64,000 nucleotides of DNA from Candidatus Zixiibacteriota bacterium (GCA_024278935.1 JAJRSF010000062.1:41677-105676); one strand, 5' to 3'. Positions 8,661-19,474 are shown, numbered from the stretch's first letter. The notes: a model not told the origin generated them from the sequence alone. Numbers and translations are program-made.

Positions 8661-9370
8661 GACAGCTCTCTCGCTTTGTAACGTTTGCCGGCATCGGACT
8701 GAGGGTTTTCCAGAAGCGTCTTAATATTACCAGACTCGGCAATCATCCCATCAGCAATCAAAATCCCGGTCTGCCCAAACCGCATAGCTTGTTCAGGGTT
8801 ATGCGTGACAATAATAGTCGTAAGGTTTTCTTCGCTTGTAATTTCTTTAATAAAGTTTTCAAGAGATTCAGTTATAGATGGGTCGAGTGCAGAGGTTGGT
8901 TCATCAAGAAGCAAAACATCAGGGCTTGTAAGAAGCAACCTTGCAAATGCAACCCGCTGTTTTTCTCCGACAGATAATTTTTCTACAGAACTCTCAAGCA
9001 TATTTGTAGAGAGATGCACTCTCTCAAGTAGTGCAGTCATTCTGTTCTCTGAAATTTGATCATCTACAAACAGAAAATTATCTCTGACCGTTTTTTCAAA
9101 CAGGTGTGGTGTCTGAAAAAGATACCCAACTTTTTTCCGTAACGCACATACGCTCAGTGCATCTATATTTTGATCATCATATACAATCTTACCTGAACTT
9201 AGTTCATCAAGACGATTCAGCAGTCGCAAGAGTGATGATTTCCCCGATCCCGAAGGACCTATAATTGTATAAATCTGATTTTTTAAAAATGTATACGAAA
9301 TGTTTGAGAGAATTTTTTTATCTCCAACAATTCTACTGACTTGTGAGAGATCTAAAACTTTTTTATCCAT
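8657..9370 (-). CDS. ABC transporter ATP-binding protein, FetA-like
   Basis: Cytoplasmic ATPase of 237 residues. The Walker A motif GPSGSGKSS is at about residues 38-46, the Q-loop at YLFQTPHLF, the signature LSVGEKQR (a variant of LSGGQ), Walker B VLLLDEPTSALD and the switch His in IIVTHN. The size and the neighbouring UPF0014 permease identify the FetA/YbbL class. Its ATG overlaps the stop of the YhaM-like gene by one base (TAATG) and its end overlaps the permease start by four bases, so three genes form one tight operon. The permease is broken in this sequence, so the transporter may not function if the lesions are real. Confidence 0.85.
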   Translation of the reverse strand: MDKKVLDLSQVSRIVGDKKILSNISYTFLKNQIYTIIGPSGSGKSSLLRLLNRLDELSSGKIVYDDQNIDALSVCALRKKVGYLFQTPHLFEKTVRDNFLFVDDQISENRMTALLERVHLSTNMLESSVEKLSVGEKQRVAFARLLLTSPDVLLLDEPTSALDPSITESLENFIKEITSEENLTTIIVTHNPEQAMRFGQTGILIADGMIAESGNIKTLLENPQSDAGKRYKARELS

Positions 9371-10353
9371 TAGGAGTCATCAGTTTTAGTCGGGTCAGCC
9401 TCACCAAAATAAAGATACCGTCCGATAAGATTAACATAGTCAGACCATCCGACTCCGTCATGCCGTTCACGAATACGGTCAATAGCACCCATCTTGGAAT
9501 CAATCTCATCACAGTAGTACAACACAAACGCCTCAGGCATCTGCGGTACAACCGGTGTTGCATAGGCGAGTTCACCTTGATGTGAGAGAACCATATGCCG
9601 AAGTTTCATCAACAGTTTCTCAGGGAAATTTTCTATCTGCTTTGCTTTTTCGCAAATCCAAACATCGGCAAGACAAATATGCCCAACCAAACGTCCTTCA
9701 TCGGTGTAGTCGATTGTTGCTTTTGTAATATAGGTTTCAATCTTTCCAATATCATGAAACAGCCCGCCAAAGATAAGATAGTCTCTATCCAAATAATCAT
9801 AGCCATGCGATACCCGCAATGCAAGTTCAGCAACATTGGCAGAATGTTCCGACAGTCCACCAACATACGAATGATGCCAGAGTTTCCCGGCAGGTGCTTC
9901 CAAAAACTTTCGCATAATTTCTTCATCAGCCCAAAACAGCTCAACCAGATTTTTTATATATGAGTTTTCAATTTTTTCAGTCAAAGCTAAAATCCGAGCT
10001 TTCCGCTCATCGTTTGACTGTTTGGAAAACGGCAAAATATCTTCAATTGTGTATTCATCGTCAAGGGCAAGACGAATCCGATTGATTGTCATCTGCGTTT
10101 TATTATTATATTCGCCAATCTGACCACGAAGTTTGACAACCATACCCTCTTCAAGCTCGGCAAGAGTAAACTGGTCAGGCTCCCAAACGACACCATTGAT
10201 TCTGCCCGAATAATCACCAAGTTCCAGAGATACAAATTTCCCCTTGGCGTATTCCCGTATAGTTTTTTTACGAATTGAGAAATACGATGTTATCATATCG
10301 CCTACAACATAATCGGCGATTTTTTTATCCGATAAATTCTTTTGATCTGCCAT
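9370..10353 (-). CDS. YhaM-type 3'-5' exoribonuclease (OB fold plus HD domain)
   Basis: Protein of 327 residues with the two-domain layout of YhaM/CBF1-like nucleases. Residues 15-95 form an OB nucleic-acid-binding fold (FVSLELGDYSGRINGVVW). An HD metal-dependent hydrolase domain follows, with HHSYVGGLSEHS at about 158-169 and the defining GLFHDIGKIETY at about 195-206, and a third His-rich segment MVLSHQGEL. Members trim RNA or single-stranded DNA from the 3' end in the cytoplasm. It is first in an operon with the FetAB-like genes, joined by the overlapping TAATG. Length and motif order agree with the family. A general HD phosphohydrolase with another substrate cannot be excluded. Confidence 0.82.
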   Translation of the reverse strand: MADQKNLSDKKIADYVVGDMITSYFSIRKKTIREYAKGKFVSLELGDYSGRINGVVWEPDQFTLAELEEGMVVKLRGQIGEYNNKTQMTINRIRLALDDEYTIEDILPFSKQSNDERKARILALTEKIENSYIKNLVELFWADEEIMRKFLEAPAGKLWHHSYVGGLSEHSANVAELALRVSHGYDYLDRDYLIFGGLFHDIGKIETYITKATIDYTDEGRLVGHICLADVWICEKAKQIENFPEKLLMKLRHMVLSHQGELAYATPVVPQMPEAFVLYYCDEIDSKMGAIDRIRERHDGVGWSDYVNLIGRYLYFGEADPTKTDDS

Positions 10354-10473
10354 ACCATAAATATATACATTTTATACCCTCATAGCCAACTGAATATTTT
10401 TTGAAAATATTGCAATAAAAAAAATTGTTATCTTGAATATGTGTGTATAACATGTATCTTATAAAGATATATT

Positions 10474-11874
10474 ATGAAGATACTTAGCCGCTACATACTG
10501 AAAGAACATATTGCACCGTTTCTCTTTGCATTTTTTACCATTACATTTTTATTGGTAATCGATTATGTACCGAAAATTACAGATTCTGTTATGGATAAAG
10601 ATATTTCAGTTTGGATTGCCTTGGAATTGCTTGCTCTAAATTTGGCTTGGATGCTTGCCCTTTCGGTGCCTATGTCGGCGTTGGTTGCGACCCTTATGGC
10701 ATTCGGGCGGTTGACTTCCGATTTTGAAATAACAGCAATCAAAGCATCCGGTATAAATATGCTCAAGATTCTGATACCGGTTCTCATGGCGGGCGGAGTT
10801 TTGACCTACGGCATGATTGAGTTTAATGACAAAGTTCTGCCGGACTTAAACAAAAAAGCCCGCGAGCTTCGCCGTAATATTTCTGCTATGCGACCGACAT
10901 TGGTTTTCCGTTCGGGCGTATTTATCTCAGACATCCCCGGTTATTTAGTGCTGATAGATAAAATCGACCATACAACTTCACGAGTCGAAAATATTCGTAT
11001 CACCGATACCAAAAACCCAAGCACGCCCAAAATTATTATTGCCGAATATGGTTTCTTGAAAATGACCGATGGTAATAAAAATATGCAGTTTGATCTTTTT
11101 AACGGGGAGATTCATTCACTCGATGTTAACGATTCTGAAAATTTTCGTAAAGTAAAATTTCAGAATCAGGTTATCAATGTTTCGGGAACCGGGTCAGAAT
11201 TAAAACGGAACGAATCGTCAAGCCGAGGCGATCGTGAAAAATCTATCGCAGCTATGCAAAAAGTTGTCGACCAATCGACAAGTCAGTTTGAACCAAACCG
11301 CAAAAAAATTATGAAACCTCTTACCGAACATATGGAATATCTTTTTGCCGACACATTTGTCTACCGTGGTGCTTTAACGGGTAAAGGTTTTCCGAACTCC
11401 AATGATACAACTATTACCGAAGATACAATCATCACAGCCGAGATGATTGCTGAGCAAGATTCTCTAGCGGTGCAGTATTTGAAATCTTCGATGGCAAACC
11501 TTATGCGGTCAACCGAAAGTGGTAAGAAAAATATAAACCATGCCAAAGAACGAATCGCAAAATTTGAAGTTGAGATTTACAAAAAATATTCTATCCCCGG
11601 AGCAATTATCGCATTCATACTTATCGGTGCACCACTAGGTATTATGTCGAAGAAAAAGGGGATGGGCATAGCCATCACGATTTCAATACTTCTCTTTATC
11701 TTTTACTGGGCATCGTTAATTGCCGGTGAAGATATCGCCGACCGTGGACTGCTCTCACCCTTCTGGTCGATGTGGGGAGCAAATTTTATTATCGGTGGCA
11801 TAGGAATCTATCTGCTTTATTTAGTTGTAACTGAAAAACAAATTTTTTCTTTCTTTCGGAAAAAAATAAGATGA
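10474..11874 (+). CDS. lptF: LptF/LptG-family LPS-export permease (first of two)
   Basis: Inner-membrane protein of 466 residues. Helices lie at about 15-35, 55-80 and 95-115, a large periplasmic jellyroll region follows, and three helices end the protein (SIPGAIIAFILIGAPLGIMS and after). The conserved motif DFEITAIKASGI is present, as expected for LptF/LptG. It is longer than E. coli LptF (about 366) because of an insert of roughly 90 residues rich in Ser, Glu and Lys around 255-350, as often seen in FCB-group members. It would work with LptG and the LptB ATPase, not in this window, to extract lipopolysaccharide for transport to the outer membrane. The next gene starts within its stop codon (ATGA). 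Which of the two is LptF is assigned by order only. Confidence 0.82.
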   Translation: MKILSRYILKEHIAPFLFAFFTITFLLVIDYVPKITDSVMDKDISVWIALELLALNLAWMLALSVPMSALVATLMAFGRLTSDFEITAIKASGINMLKILIPVLMAGGVLTYGMIEFNDKVLPDLNKKARELRRNISAMRPTLVFRSGVFISDIPGYLVLIDKIDHTTSRVENIRITDTKNPSTPKIIIAEYGFLKMTDGNKNMQFDLFNGEIHSLDVNDSENFRKVKFQNQVINVSGTGSELKRNESSSRGDREKSIAAMQKVVDQSTSQFEPNRKKIMKPLTEHMEYLFADTFVYRGALTGKGFPNSNDTTITEDTIITAEMIAEQDSLAVQYLKSSMANLMRSTESGKKNINHAKERIAKFEVEIYKKYSIPGAIIAFILIGAPLGIMSKKKGMGIAITISILLFIFYWASLIAGEDIADRGLLSPFWSMWGANFIIGGIGIYLLYLVVTEKQIFSFFRKKIR

Positions 11875-12959
11875 TACTTTTTAAAAAATTAGACAGGTAT
11901 GTTCTCAAACTATTTTTTGTAACACTGTTCGTTGTAACAATTGCAATCGGCGTTATGATACTTGTCATCAATCTTGTAGAACTGCTCAGACATTTTATGG
12001 ATAACAATGTTCCTGTCGAACAGATTGTTGAATATTATCTCTATTTTGGAGGATGGGTCCTCAAATTATTTTTCCCAGTTTTTGTTCTTCTTGCAACTCT
12101 TTTCTCGTTATCCTATTTTGCCAAGCATAATGAAATTTTAGCAATGAAAGCATCGGGGCTTTCGCTCTACCGTATCACGGCACCGTTGTTAGTTGTCGTG
12201 CTGATTTTATCGGCGGGACATTTTTATTACAATGAATATATTTTCCCACCAGCTAATAAACGTCTTGTAGAAATCAAAGAGTTCGATATAAAAAAACGTT
12301 CCAAAAGAAGATACGACCAAGCAACAAATTTGTATCGTCAAATTTCACCCGGGAATTTTTACACTATTTCACTTTTCTATGTCAGTAAAAAAGAAGGTAG
12401 TGACTTTAAAATGTACCAGACAAAAGATAACAGTTTAAAAAAACTTATCATCGCAAAAAAAATCACCTATACCGATTACAAATGGGTTGCTCGCAACGGT
12501 ATTATTCGGACGTTTGATGACACCACTGCACAATCATATACCGAGTTTGATTCACTCTATCTCGACCAGATAAAAGATAAACCGAAAGATTTCTCTCGGC
12601 GGGTTGGTAAACCGGAAGATATGGGGCTTGATGAGCTCAAAGAATATATTGCTCTTATGAAACGAACCGGCGGACCGCATGTGCGCGAATCTATCGACCT
12701 ACAAATTAAATACGCTTATCCACTTGCTTCTTTTATCGTGGTGCTTCTTTCGATTCCATTTGCGGCGAACCCTCGCAAAGGTGGCACGGCGGTTTCATTT
12801 TCAATTGGAGCATTGATAGCCTTAGTATATTTCGTTCTCTTTACAATTTTACAATCAGCAGGTTATAACGAAAAAGTCCCCGACTATGTTGCGGTATGGG
12901 GAGTGAACTGTTTCTTTTTGCTTGTCGGGTTGATCGGACTTATCAAAGCGAGGAAATAA
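11871..12959 (+). CDS. lptG: LptF/LptG-family LPS-export permease (second of two)
   Basis: Inner-membrane protein of 362 residues, the standard length for LptG/LptF. An N-terminal helix block (residues 10-125) carries the motif KHNEILAMKASGLSLYRI. A periplasmic beta domain fills about 130-270, and three C-terminal helices follow (YPLASFIVVLLSIPFAAN). It overlaps lptF by four bases and overlaps the next gene by one (TAATG), so three genes are translated as a unit. With its partner it forms the membrane core of the Lpt ABC transporter. A second Lpt component, LptE, is encoded at 41931, which supports an outer membrane with LPS or a similar glycolipid. Confidence 0.82.
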   Translation: MILFKKLDRYVLKLFFVTLFVVTIAIGVMILVINLVELLRHFMDNNVPVEQIVEYYLYFGGWVLKLFFPVFVLLATLFSLSYFAKHNEILAMKASGLSLYRITAPLLVVVLILSAGHFYYNEYIFPPANKRLVEIKEFDIKKRSKRRYDQATNLYRQISPGNFYTISLFYVSKKEGSDFKMYQTKDNSLKKLIIAKKITYTDYKWVARNGIIRTFDDTTAQSYTEFDSLYLDQIKDKPKDFSRRVGKPEDMGLDELKEYIALMKRTGGPHVRESIDLQIKYAYPLASFIVVLLSIPFAANPRKGGTAVSFSIGALIALVYFVLFTILQSAGYNEKVPDYVAVWGVNCFFLLVGLIGLIKARK

Positions 12960-13741
12960 TGGCTAATAAACATAATGAACAAAACCGTGATGTTTGGAAC
13001 GAAATTGTTGAACTGCATTACAACCATCCCGATTATAAATTGAATGAATTCTTGGATGGTTGGAACTCTCTCAAACAGATTGAAAAAGATGCGCTCGGTG
13101 ATGTAAGTGGGAAATCGCTCATGCATCTCATGTGTCAGTTCGGGATGGACACTCTATCTTGGGCAAGGCTAGGTGCCGATGTTACCGGTGTTGATATCTC
13201 CGATAAATCTATCGAGTTCGCAGATAAACTGAAACAAGCGGCAGGTATTCCCGAGGCACAGTTTATCCGTTCAGACATTTATGATTTGATTGGCAAGAGT
13301 GATAAAAAATTTGATATAATTTTTCAATCGCATGGTACCCATTGTTGGATTGAAGACCTCGACAAATGGGCAGAGGTCATTGCGCATTACCTGAAACCGG
13401 GCGGAACATTTTTTATCGTCGACGGACATGCTATTGCTGATCTCTTTTTATGGGACGATGAGTTCACTTATTTTCATAAAGGTCCTTACAAAGAATCAAA
13501 CTGGAATGACTATTGTGACCGCTCTTACAAAGTTAAAGGCGAGTCGGTCGAGTGGATGCATAAGCTATCGGACTTTGTTAATGCGATGGTCAAAGCAGGT
13601 CTGACCGTTGTAGCTATGGACGAATACAATCATAGCTATTACGACATCAAAGGTGACTGGGTTCAAAAAGGCGACTACTGGCATCCACCCGACGGCGCCA
13701 CAAAATACCCTCTCATGTTCTCAATGAAAGTGACAAAGTAG
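12959..13741 (+). CDS. Class I SAM-dependent methyltransferase
   Basis: Soluble protein of 260 residues. The SAM-binding region is at about 45-85: LMHLMCQFGMDTLSWARLG, then VTGVDISDKSIEFA, with the acidic residue of motif II in VDIS. Motif IV appears as FDIIFQSHGTHCWIEDL and the post-motif as LKPGGTFFIVDGH. This is the Methyltransf_11/25 layout. The substrate is unknown. The start is the ATG at 12959, inside the lptG stop, rather than an earlier ATG in the lptG coding region. Its position at the end of the lpt operon suggests an envelope-lipid link, but this is only context. REP-like hairpins follow. Confidence 0.8.
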   Translation: MANKHNEQNRDVWNEIVELHYNHPDYKLNEFLDGWNSLKQIEKDALGDVSGKSLMHLMCQFGMDTLSWARLGADVTGVDISDKSIEFADKLKQAAGIPEAQFIRSDIYDLIGKSDKKFDIIFQSHGTHCWIEDLDKWAEVIAHYLKPGGTFFIVDGHAIADLFLWDDEFTYFHKGPYKESNWNDYCDRSYKVKGESVEWMHKLSDFVNAMVKAGLTVVAMDEYNHSYYDIKGDWVQKGDYWHPPDGATKYPLMFSMKVTK

Positions 13742-13778
13742 CCTTAAGGCTGTTATATAAAATTATATTATATTCGTT

Positions 13779-13836
13779 GTAGTGGCGAACCTATGTGTTC
13801 GCCATAAACAGGGTAGACACTTAGGTCTACCCCTAC
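13779..13836. repeat. Double REP-like element, GTAG...CTAC
   Basis: Begins with GTAG and ends with CTAC and contains two hairpins: GGCGAAC...GTTCGCC and GGGTAGAC...GTCTACCC. The same architecture is seen at 34978-35038. The rest of 13742-14192 contains no convincing ORF or RNA gene. Confidence 0.7.
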
Positions 13837-14192
13837 AACAAGAGTTATCCACATCGTCAAACAACTTTTTCCTTGTAATTTTATCAAATTCATAACGTTA
13901 CAGCAAAATGGGTTTGTTTTTCGAAATAGCGTTTTTTTGCTTTTAGTAACTTTCACTTAAGATTTTAATTCATAATTGTATTTAACGAAACTTTCCTTTA
14001 GATTCATATAAAAGAGGACTAGTGTATCTTTTTGCGGTGGTTTTGTAGGGAATGTGAATGAAGTAATCTTTCGACTCTTATCAGTCATTGTGAACGACCG
14101 CAGGGAGAGTGGCAATGTCATCTTTAAGATTGACAACTTAGACTAATTTTCTGTTTATTCATTATAAATTAATTGTGACTTCTGGAGGTGTT

Positions 14193-14996
14193 ATGAGCAG
14201 TATTTCATTTGGAATTATGGTTTTTATCGTATTTGTTGTTTCATTTTACATTACTAGTTTTTTTGTGAACCAGAAAGAAAATAAAAAGAAATTTCAAGCC
14301 ATTTCACTAATTATCTTTATTGTTCTGTTATTTTTTTCTAAAAGTGTAATTATGCCTAGTATTAATGCGTGGATGTTTCGGAGTAACCTAGAGGAAGAAA
14401 TTGACAACATTCCATATATAATAAGTATTAAAAAATATGAACCTGAGATATACAATTTAATGATGCAAGAAATGCAGAATGAAGTTAAGAAAGGGAAAGT
14501 AGGTAATTCTTTTATAACAAAAATTTCAGCAAAATACAGTATGGTAATATTTGAAAAAAAATTACCAGTTGCATCAGATGAGGCTGTTATAAATTTTATC
14601 AAAACGAATAACAAAATAATGAATGAACTTAAATCTATAGATGTTAGATATTGTTACAACTATCTGTTATCTATTAATGTTTCAGACTCGATAATTAATT
14701 CGGTAACTTCCCAACTTAATTTGTTATCCGCCCTTAATGATGTTATTGTGTCTAGATCAGAAAACCCTCAAGAAATACCTCAGCTAGTTGAAATACAGAT
14801 TTATTTAGATGATGTTTATAATTTACTTTATCAAATATATGGTGATGATATTTCGATTCTTGAAGAGCCTTCAGATCCAAATATTGACAAAGAATTATAT
14901 TGCACTATGATAATTGACTACTATCGTTTGATTCTTGAGCTTGATTCCGTTGATGCTAGTAAATTAACTAGGTGGTTAATGAAAACAGAGGATTAA
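14193..14996 (+). CDS. Uncharacterised membrane-anchored protein
   Basis: Protein of 267 residues, not recognised. Two N-terminal hydrophobic segments (about 5-27 and 38-57) would anchor it in the inner membrane. The rest, from about residue 65, is polar, helical and probably on one side of the membrane. A strong GGAGGTG ribosome binding site is placed just before the ATG at 14193, so this start is preferred to a GTG 18 bases upstream. The region is very AT-rich and the protein rich in Ile, Asn, Lys and Ser, more so than its neighbours, hinting at acquired DNA. It stands alone, with hairpins on both sides. Confidence 0.6.
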   Translation: MSSISFGIMVFIVFVVSFYITSFFVNQKENKKKFQAISLIIFIVLLFFSKSVIMPSINAWMFRSNLEEEIDNIPYIISIKKYEPEIYNLMMQEMQNEVKKGKVGNSFITKISAKYSMVIFEKKLPVASDEAVINFIKTNNKIMNELKSIDVRYCYNYLLSINVSDSIINSVTSQLNLLSALNDVIVSRSENPQEIPQLVEIQIYLDDVYNLLYQIYGDDISILEEPSDPNIDKELYCTMIIDYYRLILELDSVDASKLTRWLMKTED

Positions 14997-15114
14997 TTTT
15001 TCTCTACAAATATTCTACTCAATACATGTTGAATCCTGTAATTCTTTATTCTATGAACAACTTAATAATAAGAGTAAATTTATATGTTTCAAAATCACTA
15101 CAAAATATATTAGC

Positions 15115-15137
15115 AAAAATGGCTTTAAGCCATTTTT
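15115..15137. terminator. Symmetric hairpin with A and T tails
   Basis: AAAAATGGCTT pairs with AAGCCATTTTT as a perfect palindrome. It can act as a terminator for the gene ending at 14996, on either strand. The rest of 14997-15381 has a second small hairpin (CCCCTCT...AGAGGGG near 15263-15281) and no supported gene. Confidence 0.45.
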
Positions 15138-15381
15138 CAAGTCAAAGCCATTCCATTGTACTAATATGCTGTTGAGTTGGTTATAAAGAATTTAAGGCTA
15201 AAAAAAGGTTCTAAAAAAACTTTTTTATATGCGAAACGAACCCATTTTTCTTATAATTGCTTCCCCTCTAATAAGAGGGGATTAAGGGGTGTGTAAACTT
15301 TGATTACTAATAAAATTAATACAGAAAAAGTATAAAAGTTTTATTTATTGCTCTTTTAATTCTGATTCAGTTTATTTATCT

Positions 15382-15870
15382 ATGATAATAATTATACGAG
15401 GTCCTTCGGGAGCAGGGAAATCTTCGGTTTGTCAAGCATTGGCAAAGATACACAAGCCGTCGATTGTTATTTCTCTCGATGAAATCCGACATTGGGTTTC
15501 AGGCTGGACATTTTCAAACGACGAAGCAGTACTCGCATTACAATCGGCAGCATCAACAGCACAGCTGTATCATGACCAAGGCTATACCGTTTTTATCGAC
15601 CATGTGTTTTTGCACAGGTGGGAGTATGATAAATTTGTCAAAAATGTTAATATAGATGAATCGCAAATTAAATTTTTCAGATTAACAGCAGATTTGAATA
15701 TTCTCATAGAGCGAGACAACGGTCTACCTGATAATCTGAAAATGGGAAAACGGGTCGAGACATTATACGAAGAGTTCCAAAGTTCTGATGAAGACAGAGG
15801 CATAACGATTGACACAACTACTATGTCTGTAGATGAAGTAGTTGACAAGATATGTACTGAATACTTGTAG
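15382..15870 (+). CDS. P-loop phosphotransferase/kinase-like protein
   Basis: Protein of 162 residues with a Walker A motif GPSGAGKSSVCQAL at residues 7-20, an acidic acceptor-side motif SLDEIRHW at about 31-38, and IDHVFLHRWEY at about 73-83. The arrangement resembles chloramphenicol phosphotransferase-like and other zeta-toxin-like small-molecule kinases, but the true substrate cannot be inferred. The stop codon TAG (15868-15870) is at the same time the TAG of a GTAG-bounded REP-like hairpin, the same oddity as at the other kinase-like gene ending at 4336. No strong ribosome binding site is seen before the ATG. Confidence 0.65.
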   Translation: MIIIIRGPSGAGKSSVCQALAKIHKPSIVISLDEIRHWVSGWTFSNDEAVLALQSAASTAQLYHDQGYTVFIDHVFLHRWEYDKFVKNVNIDESQIKFFRLTADLNILIERDNGLPDNLKMGKRVETLYEEFQSSDEDRGITIDTTTMSVDEVVDKICTEYL

Positions 15871-15895
15871 GGCAGAACCACTAAAGGGTTCTGCC
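15867..15895 (+). repeat. REP-like hairpin overlapping a stop codon
   Basis: GTAG followed by GGCAGAACC...GGTTCTGCC. It is the same family as 4505-4533 in the opposite orientation. Its TAG is the stop codon of the gene before it. Confidence 0.65.
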
Positions 15896-15939
15896 ATTAT
15901 TCCAATTTTGTTTAGTTGTAATAGAATGAAATTTTAAAC

Positions 15940-15960
15940 GCACCCCAAGGGGTGCGCCAC
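15940..15960. repeat. Short hairpin, type GCACCCC...GGGGTGC
   Basis: GCACCCC pairs with GGGGTGC and is followed by GCCACC. A diverged relative, GTACC...GGTAC with the same GCCACC tail, is at 25885-25905. Confidence 0.45.
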
Positions 15961-15997
15961 CCGATTACGATGATTGTTAATATAGAAAAGAGAACGT

Positions 15998-16489
15998 ATG
16001 GATTTTAAACATGCCGTAAAAAATCAATACCAAGCATCACTTGATATGCTTGGACAAGCAATCGAAAAATGTCCCGATGCTATGTGGAACGACCAAACAT
16101 ACACAAACAAATTTTGGCAACTTGCCTTTCACACCCTTTACTTTGTTGATTTGTATACTCAAGGAACGGATAAAAATTTTGTCGCGTGGGAGAAACATAA
16201 AGATGGTTTCGAGTTCCTCGACCGTCTTCCTGAACAAGCCCCTATCCCAATTGACGATGCGTACAGTAAGGCTGAAATTTTAGAGTATTATAATCATATT
16301 CTAAAAAATATCGAGGCTCGTATTGATGCAACTGATATGGAAGTCATTTCTGAAGTAAGCTGGATACCATTTACGTCGTTTGAGTTGCAGCTGCATAATA
16401 TCAAACATATCCATCATCATGTTGGTATGATGTTTGACCGTCTTCGCAATAGCGATATCGATGTCGAATGGAAAAGACGCGAAGAGTAG
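15998..16489 (+). CDS. DinB-superfamily protein
   Basis: Protein of 163 residues forming a predicted four-helix bundle of the DinB/YfiT superfamily. The His residues expected for metal binding are visible as LAFHTLYFVDLY (about residue 46) and HNIKHIHHHVGMMFDRLR (about 134-151). These proteins are often thiol transferases or metal-dependent hydrolases; the substrate here is unknown. The start at ATG 15998 has an AAGAGAACGT region upstream. It is followed after 27 bases by the Imm40-like gene on the same strand. Confidence 0.7.
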   Translation: MDFKHAVKNQYQASLDMLGQAIEKCPDAMWNDQTYTNKFWQLAFHTLYFVDLYTQGTDKNFVAWEKHKDGFEFLDRLPEQAPIPIDDAYSKAEILEYYNHILKNIEARIDATDMEVISEVSWIPFTSFELQLHNIKHIHHHVGMMFDRLRNSDIDVEWKRREE

Positions 16490-16516
16490 GTAAAGAATAA
16501 TGAACAAGAGGTCAGT

Positions 16517-16894
16517 ATGAATCAAGTATCTGCTTACATGGATTTAATTAGAGTAAAAGGGATGTCTTTATCAGTAATAAACCCAGGGAGTGAAGAGGTT
16601 GCATTATCTATTGATGATGCTTTAAAAGCTGTAAAACTACTTGAAGGAACAGGTTTATATATCTATGGTGGAGATATTATGACAATAGGGGATAAGGGAC
16701 TAGCATATGCAAATGTCGATTGGGGTTCTGAATATCATTCTCTTGATTGGTTCTATGAGCCAGTAAAAGATAAAACAAGAATTGAGAATGCTACTTTGAG
16801 TTATAATGCTGCGAGAGTAGCTATTGATAAAGCATCAAAAGTTGCAAGTAGTTTAGAAAAAGAGTGTCTTATTGTTTTGGTTGTCTTTGGTTAA
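16517..16894 (+). CDS. Small protein resembling an Imm40-type immunity protein
   Basis: Protein of 125 residues with no signal peptide or membrane segment. The pattern ALSIDDALKAVKLLEGTG followed by YIYGGDIM resembles the Imm40 domain, which carries a conserved lysine/alanine-rich helix and a GGD turn and is found in polymorphic-toxin immunity proteins. AAGAGGT lies before the ATG. No toxin gene adjoins it, so if it is an immunity protein it is an orphan, or protects against toxins of other strains. The assignment is by eye and tentative. A REP-like hairpin follows. Confidence 0.45.
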   Translation: MNQVSAYMDLIRVKGMSLSVINPGSEEVALSIDDALKAVKLLEGTGLYIYGGDIMTIGDKGLAYANVDWGSEYHSLDWFYEPVKDKTRIENATLSYNAARVAIDKASKVASSLEKECLIVLVVFG

Positions 16895-16950
16895 GACTTA
16901 TAATTCTGAATGCCAATAGATAAACTAAATCTGATAAATAATATAAAAAA

Positions 16951-16980
16951 GGCAGGTCTCAAAAGCGAGACCTGCCCTAC
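16951..16980. repeat. REP-like hairpin, type GCAGGTCTC
   Basis: GGCAGGTCTC pairs with GAGACCTGCC and ends in CTAC. It is nearly identical to 4448-4476, about 12.5 kb away. Confidence 0.7.
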
Positions 16981-17011
16981 AAATATTATAACTACTTGAC
17001 GTATTTCGTCA

Positions 17012-17050
17012 GGAAAAAAATAGGCTTCAGCCTAAAACAGCCTGTGGCTG
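17012..17050 (-). terminator. Terminator of ahcY
   Basis: On the minus strand, directly after the ahcY stop, CAGCC...GGCTG is followed by TAGGCT-GA-AGCCTA and a run of T residues. The second hairpin plus T-run is a standard intrinsic terminator for the metK-ahcY operon. Confidence 0.6.
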
Positions 17051-18313
<1,263 letters not shown>

Positions 18314-19474
18314 TTACGCATCCTTTGCAAGTATTTTTGCTTTGTTCGTTTGTTCCCATGAGAACTCTTTTTCAGTCCGACCAAAATGACCATAGGCGGC
18401 AGTTTTACCGTAGATAGGTTTCAGCAGGTTGAGAGATTTTATAATTCCTCTTGGGGTCATATCAAAATGTTTGTTTATCAGTTGTACAATTCTTTTTTCA
18501 GAGACTTGATGAGTCTTGTCGGTGAAAACCATAAGTGAAACCGGTTTTGCAACACCGATAGCGTAAGCAAGTTGGATTGTACATTTTTCAGCAAGCCCCG
18601 ATGCGACCACATTTTTAGCAATGAAGCGAGCCATGTAGCATGCTGAACGATCGACTTTTGTAGGATCTTTCCCTGAGAATGCACCACCTCCGTGCGACGC
18701 CATGCCGCCGTAGGTGTCGACAATAATTTTACGTCCGGTCATACCTGTGTCAGACTGAGGACCACCGATAACAAATTTACCGGTTGGGTTTACTAAGAAC
18801 TTTGTTTTTTTATCAAGAAGTCTTTTTGGAATAATCGGTAAAATTACAGTTTTAATAATTTCATCAATTGATTTTTTTGTAATCTTTTTTCCGGTACGAT
18901 CTAATATCTCTTCGGTATGCTGCGATGAAATCACAACTGTGTCAACACGGTATGGTTGCCCATCTTTGTATTCAACAGTAACCTGAGATTTTCCATCAGG
19001 TCCAAGATATTTGAGCTTACCTGATTTGCGAACTTTAGCAAGCTGACGAGCCAGTTTGTGAGCCAGCATAATCGGCAACGGCATAAGTTCTTTTGTTTCT
19101 TTACACGCATAACCGGTCATAAGACCCTGGTCACCGGCGCCACCTGTGTTGACACCTTGGGCAATATCAGGTGACTGCATGCCGATAGCATTTAAGATTG
19201 CACAAGTGTCATAGGCGAATCCGTATTTGCTGTCGGTGTAACCGATATCTTTGACAACTTTGCGAACTACGCCTTGTACGTCGACATAGCCTTTTGTCGT
19301 AATCTCACCGCCGACAATAATGAGTCCGGCAGTAACAAATGTTTCGCAGGCGACTCTTCCTTTTTTATCCTGTTTTAATATCGCATCTAAAACAGCATCG
19401 GAAACTTGATCGCAGAGTTTATCGGGATGACCTTCGGTCACCGACTCTGATGTAAATAAAAAGTTATTAGCCAT
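18314..19474 (-). CDS. metK: S-adenosylmethionine synthase
   Basis: Cytoplasmic enzyme of 386 residues that makes S-adenosylmethionine from methionine and ATP. The family motifs are in order: [14 protein letters not shown] near residue 9, [12 protein letters not shown] at about 112-123, and the phosphate-binding [17 protein letters not shown] at about 256-272. The length is normal. GGAGA precedes the ATG by eight bases. It is the first gene of the metK-ahcY operon. No SAM riboswitch was recognised in the leader at 19475-19560. Confidence 0.97.
   Translation of the reverse strand: MANNFLFTSESVTEGHPDKLCDQVSDAVLDAILKQDKKGRVACETFVTAGLIIVGGEITTKGYVDVQGVVRKVVKDIGYTDSKYGFAYDTCAILNAIGMQSPDIAQGVNTGGAGDQGLMTGYACKETKELMPLPIMLAHKLARQLAKVRKSGKLKYLGPDGKSQVTVEYKDGQPYRVDTVVISSQHTEEILDRTGKKITKKSIDEIIKTVILPIIPKRLLDKKTKFLVNPTGKFVIGGPQSDTGMTGRKIIVDTYGGMASHGGGAFSGKDPTKVDRSACYMARFIAKNVVASGLAEKCTIQLAYAIGVAKPVSLMVFTDKTHQVSEKRIVQLINKHFDMTPRGIIKSLNLLKPIYGKTAAYGHFGRTEKEFSWEQTNKAKILAKDA

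Noticed and set aside
12896..12958. Upstream ATG for the methyltransferase inside lptG
   Set aside because: It adds residues encoded by lptG in another frame; the ATG at 12959 coupled to the lptG stop is better.
14972..15175. Short plus-strand frame after the membrane-anchored protein
   Set aside because: Overlaps the previous gene, no start signal, odd composition, and ends after the hairpin at 15115.
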